In this document: positions 1 to 5,471 of the stretch, piece by piece
Layout of the letters: every line of letters starts with the position of its first letter
How positions within the stretch are numbered: position 1 is the stretch's first letter
NCBI GenBank assembly: GCA_018895795.1
Contig: JAHINZ010000047.1
Coordinates: forward strand, 1 to 6,262
Direction: 5' to 3'
Length of the DNA: 6,262 nucleotides
Origin: Alphaproteobacteria bacterium
Lineage (GTDB): Bacteria > Pseudomonadota > Alphaproteobacteria > Caulobacterales > Caulobacteraceae
Notes under the pieces: model-generated
Seen by the model: only the letters and a program-made list of their open reading frames with translations
What the model was told of the DNA's origin: nothing
Database searches by the model: none
Program-made: the position numbers and the translations under genes

Positions 1-1
1 A

Positions 2-139
2 GGCTACTTCTCGGCCGAGATGCAGCGCCGCGTGAAAATGCTGGCCGTCGAACGGGGTGTCACCGTTCAGGCGTTGATCGGTGAAGGCCTGGACCTTCTG
101 TTCGTCGCCGCCGGCAAGCCTCCGATGGGTGAGCGATGA
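2..139 (+). CDS. Ribbon-helix-helix (antitoxin-like) protein, C-terminal part
   Basis: This is the 3' end of a gene that starts before the window; 45 codons and a TGA stop are visible. The peptide starts GYFSAEMQRRVKMLAVERG and continues with VTVQALIGEGLDLLF. That pattern (a short strand, a helix, a turn with V-T-V-Q-A-L, then a second helix) is typical of the antitoxin-like ribbon-helix-helix proteins encoded between parA and repA on alphaproteobacterial plasmids. Such proteins are small dimeric DNA binders; a role in partition or in regulating the par/rep operon is known or suspected for the group, but is inferred here. Its TGA overlaps the repA ATG (ATGA at 136-139), so the two genes are almost certainly cotranscribed and probably translationally coupled. 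The parA gene expected upstream lies outside the window. Confidence 0.72.
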   Translation, partial: GYFSAEMQRRVKMLAVERGVTVQALIGEGLDLLFVAAGKPPMGER

Positions 140-1161
140 GCACGCGCAACGACCCGCACCCGGTGCGGGATTTCTTCATCAACGACCTGATCGACTACGC
201 GCCCAAGGACAGCGCGGAGATGATGGAGCGGCCGTTCTTCTCGATCTCCAAGCGCAAGCGCAACAAGCCGATCCAGTACAACACCCCGGACGGCAAGCTC
301 TACATCAAGGTGACCGCCAACCCGACCCACGGCATGGCGACGATCTGGGATGCGGACATCCTGATCTGGTGCATTTCGCGGATCGTGCAGCAGCGCGATA
401 ACCGCGAAAACGACATCCGCCCGATCATCCACACAACGCCGTATGAGCTGCTGAAAGGCATCGCGCGCGGGACGAGCGGGCAGGACTACATCGAGCTTTT
501 GCGGGCTATCCGGCGCCTGCGGACCACGGAAGTCGAGACCAACATCCGGGCCGGCAAGCGGCGCTATACCGCCTTCCACTATCTGGGCGACATCGAGGGC
601 GAAGGGGAGTCTGACGACAATCCCGAGCAGCTGAAGACGCTGACCCTTCGGATCCCTGACTGGCTCCTGGACGGCATCATGAGCGGCAACATCCTGACGC
701 TGGACCGGGAGTATTTCCTGCTGACCGGCGGCATTGAGCGCGCGATCTATCGCGTGGCGCGTAAGCATGCCGGCAACCAAAAGGCCGGCTGGGTTTCCAA
801 GATGACGACCCTTTATGAAAAAACGGGCTCGGAATCGCCGTTGAAGAAGTTCACGTTTCGGATCCGCGAGATGTGCCGGTCCGACGAGCTTCCTCGCTAC
901 GCCATGCGCGAGACCACCACGGCCGACGGCAGCCCCGCCGTGCACTTCGTTGACCGCGCCTTCGTGGTCGAGGCGGCGCGGGAACGCCGTGGCGTGGACG
1001 TCGCCCAGCGCGGCCGCGAGGATGCTCGCACCGCCTGGCTGGACGCGGACCGCGACCCGCGGGCGTTCGACGGGGCCTGGTCGCATTGGATTGAGCAGGG
1101 TCACCAGCCTGGTGAGTTCGCCAAAGCCTGCAGCGACCCGCGTTGCGTGATGCCGAGCTAG
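136..1161 (+). CDS. repA: Plasmid replication initiator RepA (RPA family)
   Basis: The 341-residue protein matches from memory the replication initiator protein A (RPA) family of alphaproteobacterial plasmids, which bind iterons at oriV and start plasmid replication in the cytoplasm. Family-like segments in order are RPFFSISKRKR (about residue 32), YIKVTANPTHGMATIWDADI (56-75), TPYELLKGIARGTSGQDYIE (101-120), FLLTGGIERAIYRVARKHAG (193-212) and SPLKKFTFRIREM (about 234-246). The last two fit the second winged-helix half of such initiators. The C-terminus is rich in charged residues. The start at 136 is chosen because it overlaps the upstream stop as ATGA and has GGGTGAG just ahead, although that sits very close for a ribosome binding site, which suggests coupling. 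Thirteen direct repeats begin 3 bp after its stop, as expected for an initiator next to its own origin. The reading frame is intact. No iteron lies in the 135 bp upstream, so any autoregulatory operator is probably ahead of the operon. Confidence 0.9.
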   Translation: MSTRNDPHPVRDFFINDLIDYAPKDSAEMMERPFFSISKRKRNKPIQYNTPDGKLYIKVTANPTHGMATIWDADILIWCISRIVQQRDNRENDIRPIIHTTPYELLKGIARGTSGQDYIELLRAIRRLRTTEVETNIRAGKRRYTAFHYLGDIEGEGESDDNPEQLKTLTLRIPDWLLDGIMSGNILTLDREYFLLTGGIERAIYRVARKHAGNQKAGWVSKMTTLYEKTGSESPLKKFTFRIREMCRSDELPRYAMRETTTADGSPAVHFVDRAFVVEAARERRGVDVAQRGREDARTAWLDADRDPRAFDGAWSHWIEQGHQPGEFAKACSDPRCVMPS

Positions 1162-1164
1162 GCA

Positions 1165-1221
1165 CGTGGTTTTAGGAACCGGCCGGCGCGGCCTCAGGCG
1201 AGCATCGTGGTTTTAGGAACC
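1165..1221 (+). repeat. Iterons 1-2, repA-proximal block
   Basis: Two identical copies of CGTGGTTTTAGGAACC lie at 1165-1180 and 1206-1221, 41 bp apart, the first starting 3 bp after the repA stop codon. They are separated from the main array by about 106 bp and are spaced more loosely than any others except across that gap. Their position could allow occupancy by RepA to influence transcription leaving repA, but that is inference. Confidence 0.88.
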
Positions 1222-1327
1222 AGCCGATGCTTCTGAGTCGCTGATCTAGCGCCGATTCTGTCCGATTCGGCGAGTCACTAGGCGTCGTGGGCCGCTTCAG
1301 CGGCTCCGAAGGGGCTCTCGAGCCTAT
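1222..1327. repeat. Iteron-free spacer with two inverted repeats
   Basis: This 106-bp gap interrupts the iteron array. It holds a 6-bp inverted repeat CGCCGA (1250-1255) / TCGGCG (1267-1272), which also encloses a direct repeat CCGATTC at 1252-1258 and 1262-1268 (10-bp period, one helical turn). A second, tighter palindrome is GCCGCT (1291-1296), a 2-base spacer, and AGCGGC (1299-1304). No run of T follows either, so neither looks like a standard terminator. A binding site for a small dimeric regulator, for instance the upstream ribbon-helix-helix protein, is possible but unproven. Confidence 0.5.
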
Positions 1328-1472
1328 CGTGGTTTTAGGAACCCGGCCATTTGAGGCTATCGTGGTTTTAGGAACCAAGGACTCGGCCCTCGTGGTTTCA
1401 GGAACCCGGCCGCGCCGTGTCGTGGTTTCAGGAACCGCCAGCGGGCTTGAATCTATCGTGGTTTTAGGAACC
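1328..1472 (+). repeat. Iterons 3-7, central block
   Basis: Five direct repeats lie at 1328-1343, 1361-1376, 1391-1406, 1421-1436 and 1457-1472. Copies 3, 4 and 7 are CGTGGTTTTAGGAACC; copies 5 and 6 are CGTGGTTTCAGGAACC. Start-to-start distances are 33, 30, 30 and 36 bp, close to three helical turns, so bound initiators would lie on roughly the same face of the DNA. Copies 3, 4 and 7 share a preceding CTAT. Confidence 0.92.
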
Positions 1473-1501
1473 GCTCGTGCGCCCCAAGGACGCTTTTCGC
1501 A

Positions 1502-1635
1502 CGTGGTATCAGGAACCCATCCACATCGTGGTATCAGGAACCGATTTTCCTCGTGGTTTCAGGAACTTATTGGCACGTGGTTTCAGGAACCGGCCTACGT
1601 GGTAACAGGAACCCCAGCACGTGGTATTGGGAACC
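1502..1635 (+). repeat. Iterons 8-13, distal compact block
   Basis: Six direct repeats lie at 1502-1517, 1527-1542, 1552-1567, 1576-1591, 1598-1613 and 1620-1635. Spacing is 25, 25, 24, 22 and 22 bp, about two helical turns and tighter than the central block. The core drifts: copies 8 and 9 read CGTGGTATCAGGAACC, copy 10 ends AACT, copy 11 has TTTCA, copy 12 TAACA and copy 13 TATTG with GGGAACC. The invariant parts are CGTGGT and GAAC. The last copy lies 13 bp before a degenerate inverted copy and the AT-rich segment. Confidence 0.9.
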
Positions 1636-1647
1636 GTGACATGCGAA

Positions 1648-1663
1648 TGTTCCTGAAAATACA
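1648..1663 (-). repeat. Degenerate inverted iteron
   Basis: The segment matches the reverse complement of the iteron (GGTTCCTGAAACCACG) at 12 of 16 positions, including an unbroken GTTCCTGAAA at 1649-1658. It is the only copy I found in the opposite orientation, and it sits exactly between the last direct iteron and the AT-rich stretch. Inverted partial iterons are known near origins or rep operators in several iteron plasmids; what this one does is inference. Confidence 0.55.
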
Positions 1664-1736
1664 AAGCCATACGGACATTTTTTCAAGCTTAACTGTCTAA
1701 CTTTCCTTATCTAACAGAATCTTCTTTAACTCAAAA
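1651..1736. other. AT-rich segment, candidate DNA-unwinding element
   Basis: By direct count 59 of 86 bases are A or T (69%) in an otherwise GC-rich window. It carries a T-run at 1678-1683 and four short same-strand motifs: TTAAC 1689-1693, CTAAC 1697-1701, CTAAC 1711-1715 and TTAAC 1726-1730. AT-rich repeats beside an iteron array are the usual place for origin melting, which is the basis of this call. A low-scoring DnaA-box-like TTATCTAAC overlaps it at 1707-1715. Confidence 0.6.
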
Positions 1737-1737
1737 C

Positions 1738-1757
1738 GGCGCGCCAAAGCGCGCCAA
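1738..1757. repeat. Direct repeat GCGCGCCAA x2
   Basis: GCGCGCCAA occurs at 1739-1747 and again at 1749-1757, with a 10-bp period; the first copy overlaps the palindrome GGCGCGCC at 1738-1745. It lies directly at the abrupt shift from the AT-rich segment to GC-rich DNA. Its function is unknown. Confidence 0.5.
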
Positions 1758-1770
1758 GACACCGCCTCTT

Positions 1771-1877
1771 GGGGGCTACGCCCCCGCCGGCTCGCTTCGC
1801 CGCTACGCGGCTACGCCCCGGGCGCTAACGCGCCCTCCCACCCGGCATCCCCCGGAATGCGTCGGGCGCAGCCCGAC
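1771..1877. repeat. Cluster of four short GC-rich hairpins
   Basis: Four perfect inverted repeats follow one another: GGGGGC-TAC-GCCCCC (1771-1785), GCCGC-TAC-GCGGC (1799-1811), GGGCGC-TAAC-GCGCCC (1820-1835) and GTCGGGC-GCA-GCCCGAC (1861-1877). Three of the loops are TAC or TAAC, and GGCTACGCCCC is also directly repeated at 1774-1784 and 1809-1819. None is followed by a convincing T-run on either strand, so these are not clear intrinsic terminators. Possible roles include single-strand initiation, a transcription barrier beside the origin, or a scattered plasmid-specific repeat; the sequence does not decide. Confidence 0.6.
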
Positions 1878-2192
1878 AAGTTATCCAAGGACGACGCGGC
1901 AAAATCGACTTCACAACCTCAAACCTCTTCAGCGGCTGAAACTCAGCAAATGGCTCTCCGGCGAGAGCCAAGCGGATCTGGCAGCGAATCCCAGGAACCG
2001 CCGAGCCTGGCGGAAAGGCTGAAACTGGGGCGCAACCGACGGTGGCGACGGGGGAGTGCAGCTATTGATCTGCCCTATAACGGTCGTTGCCCGGGCCGTA
2101 GAAAATCTAGCGCCAAATTGGCGGTATGCTCGATGACATCAGCCAAGCTTCTGAGCCGATTTTTGGTTAAGTCGGCGGCGCATCCTAACGTT
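1878..2192. other. Stretch without a recognisable gene
   Basis: These 315 bp separate the hairpin cluster from the transposon. A plus-strand frame (ATG at 1857, stop at 2226-2228) is open throughout, but its start lies in the hairpin cluster and its last 12 codons are transposon inverted repeat, so it does not look like an evolved gene. A minus-strand reading across 2075-2192 ends in a helical-looking tail (SLADVIEHTANLALDFLRPG) and could be the 3' remnant of a gene cut by the transposon, but I do not recognise it. An imperfect palindrome CGCCAA-A-TTGGCG lies at 2111-2123. A weak DnaA-box-like TTATCCAAG is at 1881-1889. Confidence 0.4.
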
Positions 2193-2233
2193 GGGTCTAT
2201 CCCCGCAAAGGTCCCAAACGCGACATAGGATTT
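2193..2233 (+). repeat. Left terminal inverted repeat (tnpA side)
   Basis: This 41-bp repeat starts GGGTCTATCCCCGCAAAGGT and ends GCGACATAGGATTT. It matches the reverse complement of 6082-6122 at 40 of 41 positions; the difference is C at 2219 (repeat position 27) against T in the other arm. It is the expected transposase binding and cleavage end. One further T outside (2192) also matches the other side, but extending the end by that base still gives no target duplication. Confidence 0.95.
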
Positions 2234-2260
2234 TCGACAACATATTGAATAGTATGTCGA
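2221..2260. repeat. Subterminal CGACATA-type motifs and stem-loop
   Basis: The motif CGACATA (2221-2227, inside the terminal repeat) recurs with an insertion as CGACAACATA (2235-2244) and inverted as TATGTCG (2253-2259). The inverted copy pairs with either, giving a stem such as TCGACA (2234-2239) with TGTCGA (2255-2260). It lies downstream of tnpA on that gene's strand but has no T-run after it, so a terminator is unlikely; extra binding sites at the transposon end are an alternative. Confidence 0.45.
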
Positions 2261-2295
2261 TATCCGAATTTTCTTCCCCCCAAAGCCGCGTCGTT

Positions 2296-5200
2296 TTAGG
2301 CGCCGATTTTTAGGGGGAGGATTCCGAACGTATCGACCAGCTTGTCGTCGGAGAAGTCGTACTCGCCGAGCATGTTGATGTGGGCCCATGACTGAGGCGA
2401 GTGGGTTTTGATCGCGATCATCATTTCGGCGTGTGTGGCGGGCTCGGCGGCCCGGAGGCGCATTTCGAGATAGAGGTAGTTCCAGCAGATAATCGCGTTC
2501 TTGATCAACCGGTTGCAAGATTCGGCCACCTGCTGATCCTCTTGCAGCGCGAATATGAAATCTCGTGGGCTGCCGACGGCCACGGCGCGCGTGAACCGAT
2601 TGGCCAGCTCGATCTTGTTGAGCTGGGATTCGATGGCCATCCGCAGATCGACCTCATCGACGTAGCGAAGGATGAACAGGGTTTTGACGATCCGCCCGAA
2701 CCCCTTGAGGGCGGTGTAGAGGCTGTTTTGCTTGGAATAGGAATTGAGCCGCCGGAAAATGTCCGACGCCGTGCTCCGTTTGAGCTTGATGGTCGCCACG
2801 AGGCGCAGGATTTCGTCCCAATGGGCGCAGATGATGTCTTCATCGATGTATTTGGTTGGCTGCACTCCCCAGGATTTGCGTCCCTCGTGAACCATTGATC
2901 TGAACCCGTACAGGGTCTGGCGCTTCAAGCTCTTGATCCGCGGCGCGTAGGAGATGCTGAGCAGGTGAGTGACGCCGAAAATCGCCTCGGAATAGCCATG
3001 CGTGTCGGTCGAGTGGATGGTCGATTTGACCACGTCGTCGTGCATGAGGCCGTCGATGACATAGGCGCTGTCGCGCTCGGCCGCGCTGAAGACCGTGGAA
3101 TACCAGAGGAAGATCTTGTCGCTGATATAGTTGTAGGCGCTGACGCCCTGTCCCTTTCCGAAATATTTGTACGAGTGGCTGGCGTTCAAGGAATCGACGG
3201 TGACTTCGAACTTTTGGCCATCACTGGCGGTGTGGGTCTGGCCGGCCTTGTGACGATAGACCTCCGGGAGTTCAAGGCCGTCCATGAAGGCGACTACGCG
3301 GTCATTCGCCGAGATGAGATTTTCCCGAGAAAAGTGCCAACTGGCGGCGTGGTCGAGCGCATCCTCTTTGATCGTCCCGGAGATGCGCGCCATTTTCCGC
3401 AGGCCGATGCCGCAACCCAATCCGATCACGCCGGCGAAGAGAACCGCCCGCGGAATCGGCCGGGCGTACTGTTGGCGCAGATGGGACAGGCTATCGGAAA
3501 AGCCGCTCACCGCGTTGACGGTGCTGAGGATTTCCGTTAGCGGCACGTAGTGCCGCTGCGGGAAGTAGCGAGACAGGGCCGTCGCCTCGATCTCTTCCAG
3601 TTTAGGCGTGGCCAGTTTGACGTGGCCGGTCGCGGTGACCTTCACGTGCGGATTTTTGCCCTGGGCAATGTTGCCGTTCGTTCGAACGAATTGTGCGTCC
3701 AGGGCCTGCTTCAACACTGAGAGCACAGGCCCCGGATCTGCGAACCCGGCCATTCCAGCCTGGGCCAGCAACTGGTCACGATCGCGCCGCCACTCGTCGG
3801 CGCCGATCATGTAGCCGTCCAGGGGGCGATATTTGTGGGATTGCGGCAGGTTGACGCCGCCCGACTTGATCGCCTTGGCGACGTGCTGGAAGAGCATGAC
3901 CTTGTAGAGCGACGGCCTGAAATCGGCGCCGCTCCCGACCGCGTCCCGCTCGGCGGGATCAAGGAAGGCGACCGGCGCCGATCGGGTGACCTGGCCATCG
4001 ACCTTGCGGAAATGGGCGAGCGCCGCGAGCAGCGGCTTGATGTGCGGCTCCGCCTGGAATGACAGGGATTTCAGGACGCCCGACGCCTGGTTTTGCAGCC
4101 GGCGGGATTTGGCTTCCAGGATGTCATAGTACGGAGCGTCATCGGTATCGGACACGACCACGGCGTCCTTCATGTCCCTCAGAATGGCGTCGGACAACAC
4201 CGGCTCGCCGTCCGCCGGGAACAGCAAGAGCTTAAGGCTGGCCAGCTTGTCGGCGTCGCTGAGGTCATCGGCTTCGAATACGCCCCGAAGGGTCGCCATG
4301 GCGGACTGGAAGTGGACCTCGAAGGCCTGGATCCGCGTCTTCAGCTTCGTGGCCTGTGATTTGCGCTCCGCATAGCACCAGTCCCTGAACTCCCGGGTCG
4401 CCGCGTTCTCCGCGGCCTTGACCGAGCTGAGCAGCGTGGCGACGAGGTTGTCCTGAAGCGCGTAGTACTGGTGAGCGACAAAGGCGATGAGATGCAGGCG
4501 CCGGTCCGCAGCCTTTCGGCGGCGCAGGTCATGAGGGTCTGATTTCATGACGGCCAGGGCGTAGCTGCGTGAGCTATTCTGATCCCAGCCCAAGATCTCG
4601 ATCACCGGTTCGAGACGTTGGAACAGCTTCGACAGATCCGTGTGGTTGGCCAGCCGCGCCTTCACCGCCATGGGGCGAACGGATTGGGAGTTTTGCTTCA
4701 GGACCGCCAATCGGCTGCGCGTGATCCCATCGGTCTCCTCCTTCTCGTCCAAAAGCAGATCGATTTCGGCGGCGAGGTCCTTGGGCAGATGGGCCTCAAC
4801 CAGAGCCATCTGGCGGGCCCGAAATTGGCCGATGGCGGCCAGAATCAAATCCTGCAGGCTCCGGTAACTCGGAGACGCGATCCGCTCCGTCGCCAAGTGC
4901 TCGACCGCCGCATAGAAAATGACCCTTGGTTTCTCGTGCGCCCTGACCCTTTGATCAATCAGCCGGGTCAGGCGTGGCTCGTCCTGATCGTCCAGGGTCC
5001 GAAATCCGGCCAAGCGCTCTATGGCCCGATCGTGGCGTTGACGCGTCCTGGCGGCATAGGCGCCGCGTTCGAACACCTCGGCGCCATGGCCCAGCCGGGT
5101 GGCGACGTAGGCGATGTCGTTGTCGTGGAATTTCTCAGGAGCAAAGCACCGCCGGCTCTGACGGAAATAGCCGGCGTTCAAACAGAAGCCGATTTGGTGG

Positions 5201-5340
5201 ACCGGATCGCGCAACTGCTCGGCCTCCCGTTGAAAGCCGACCGGCAGGTCGAAGGCGGCCTTGCGCTGGGCGGCGTTCATCAGCGGCGGAGTGTCGAAGG
5301 CACGCTGCTCGGCCGGCGACAGGATTTGCATACGAGGCAT
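2296..5340 (-). CDS. tnpA: Tn3-family transposase TnpA
   Basis: This 1,014-residue protein is the size usual for Tn3-family transposases (about 950-1,020) and has no frameshift. The N-terminus (roughly residues 4-165, with QILSPAEQRAFDTPP and a conserved GYFRQSRRCF segment) fits the DUF4158 DNA-binding region that recognises the terminal repeats. The C-terminal half carries the DDE catalytic domain: D707 in SDGQKFEV, D779 in STDTHGYSEAIFG and E911 in LNKIELANRF. Spacings of 72 and 132 residues are close to those known for Tn3 itself. Further family blocks are HLLSISYAPRIKSLKRQTLY, LGRI-like GFGRIVKTLF, and the terminal SWAHINMLGEY. The start at 5340 is preferred over a second ATG three codons later because AAGAGA lies 8 bases upstream. 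It acts on the inverted repeats to join donor and target replicatively. Transcription starts in the 131-bp region shared with the divergent resolvase gene and is probably repressed by the resolvase, as known for Tn3. Confidence 0.96.
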   Translation of the reverse strand: MPRMQILSPAEQRAFDTPPLMNAAQRKAAFDLPVGFQREAEQLRDPVHQIGFCLNAGYFRQSRRCFAPEKFHDNDIAYVATRLGHGAEVFERGAYAARTRQRHDRAIERLAGFRTLDDQDEPRLTRLIDQRVRAHEKPRVIFYAAVEHLATERIASPSYRSLQDLILAAIGQFRARQMALVEAHLPKDLAAEIDLLLDEKEETDGITRSRLAVLKQNSQSVRPMAVKARLANHTDLSKLFQRLEPVIEILGWDQNSSRSYALAVMKSDPHDLRRRKAADRRLHLIAFVAHQYYALQDNLVATLLSSVKAAENAATREFRDWCYAERKSQATKLKTRIQAFEVHFQSAMATLRGVFEADDLSDADKLASLKLLLFPADGEPVLSDAILRDMKDAVVVSDTDDAPYYDILEAKSRRLQNQASGVLKSLSFQAEPHIKPLLAALAHFRKVDGQVTRSAPVAFLDPAERDAVGSGADFRPSLYKVMLFQHVAKAIKSGGVNLPQSHKYRPLDGYMIGADEWRRDRDQLLAQAGMAGFADPGPVLSVLKQALDAQFVRTNGNIAQGKNPHVKVTATGHVKLATPKLEEIEATALSRYFPQRHYVPLTEILSTVNAVSGFSDSLSHLRQQYARPIPRAVLFAGVIGLGCGIGLRKMARISGTIKEDALDHAASWHFSRENLISANDRVVAFMDGLELPEVYRHKAGQTHTASDGQKFEVTVDSLNASHSYKYFGKGQGVSAYNYISDKIFLWYSTVFSAAERDSAYVIDGLMHDDVVKSTIHSTDTHGYSEAIFGVTHLLSISYAPRIKSLKRQTLYGFRSMVHEGRKSWGVQPTKYIDEDIICAHWDEILRLVATIKLKRSTASDIFRRLNSYSKQNSLYTALKGFGRIVKTLFILRYVDEVDLRMAIESQLNKIELANRFTRAVAVGSPRDFIFALQEDQQVAESCNRLIKNAIICWNYLYLEMRLRAAEPATHAEMMIAIKTHSPQSWAHINMLGEYDFSDDKLVDTFGILPLKIGA

Positions 5341-5471
5341 GGACGGTGTCTCTTTTGATCTGTTGCTTAGGTTTGCTATCCTTTATTTATGAGACGGTTT
5401 TTGATACAACTATCGGCACGCCCGCGTCGGCTTTCGCCGCTGTCACACAAACGACCGTATATGAAACGCCC
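5341..5471. promoter_or_regulatory. Divergent tnpA/tnpR intergenic region, probable res site and promoters
   Basis: The 131 bp between the two divergent starts are the expected site of res, where resolvase recombines cointegrates and represses both promoters; this is inference from Tn3 organisation. Visible elements are a plus-strand promoter candidate TTGATC (5355-5360), 16 bp, TATCCT (5377-5382); a weak minus-strand pair for tnpA, TTGTAT (complement of 5404-5409) and TAAAGG (complement of 5380-5385) 18 bp apart; GATA-CAAC-TATC at 5403-5414; CGGC-TTTC-GCCG at 5428-5439; and a partial direct repeat GACGGT followed by TTTTGAT at 5342-5359 and 5393-5405. I could not resolve the three resolvase subsites with confidence. 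Confidence 0.6.

Larger units (their letters stand above)
1163..1736 (+). other. Iteron-type plasmid replication origin (oriV)
   Basis: This 574-bp stretch contains no credible gene and has the architecture of an iteron origin: thirteen same-direction 16-bp repeats immediately downstream of repA, followed by an AT-rich segment. Repeat starts are 1165, 1206, 1328, 1361, 1391, 1421, 1457, 1502, 1527, 1552, 1576, 1598 and 1620. Consensus is CGTGGTNNYAGGAACC. RepA binding is inferred from the adjacency and the known logic of iteron plasmids. DnaA boxes are not convincing: TTATCTAAC at 1707-1715 matches the consensus TTATCCACA at 6 of 9 positions, and TTATCCAAG at 1881-1889, outside this stretch, at 7 of 9. 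Many iterons usually also serve copy control by titration and plasmid pairing, but that cannot be seen in sequence. Confidence 0.85.

Noticed and set aside
67..1104. Minus-strand open frame of 345 codons opposite repA
   Set aside because: It is antisense to a clearly conserved RepA and is explained by GC-rich codon bias. Its composition is rich in R, A, G and V with no recognisable domain.
1476..1491. Possible extra degenerate iteron between copies 7 and 8
   Set aside because: Only the leading CGTG and about one other base match the consensus, too little to count.
1165..1635. CRISPR array
   Set aside because: Repeats are 16 bp with 6-29 bp gaps in most of the array, are degenerate, lie next to a rep gene, and have no cas genes nearby. 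Iterons explain them.
1287..1700. Plus-strand open frame of 137 codons across the iterons, giving repeated VVLGT/VVSGT
   Set aside because: The protein repeat is just translation of the iterons, some of which are spaced by multiples of three. It crosses the origin and has no family resemblance.
1771..1877. Intrinsic transcription terminators
   Set aside because: The stems are GC-rich but none is followed by a T-run on either strand.
2075..2518. Minus-strand frame of 147 codons spanning the left transposon end
   Set aside because: It combines tnpA out-of-frame sequence, the terminal repeat and flanking DNA, so it cannot be one evolved gene.
4618..5358. Plus-strand open frames opposite tnpA, including one of 246 codons
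   Set aside because: The tnpA reading on the other strand is full length with all motifs; these frames are its shadows.
4974..5471. Upstream extension of the resolvase reading frame
   Set aside because: The extension overlaps tnpA antisense and would put 166 residues ahead of the catalytic serine segment, unlike known resolvases. ATG at 5472 fits the family.
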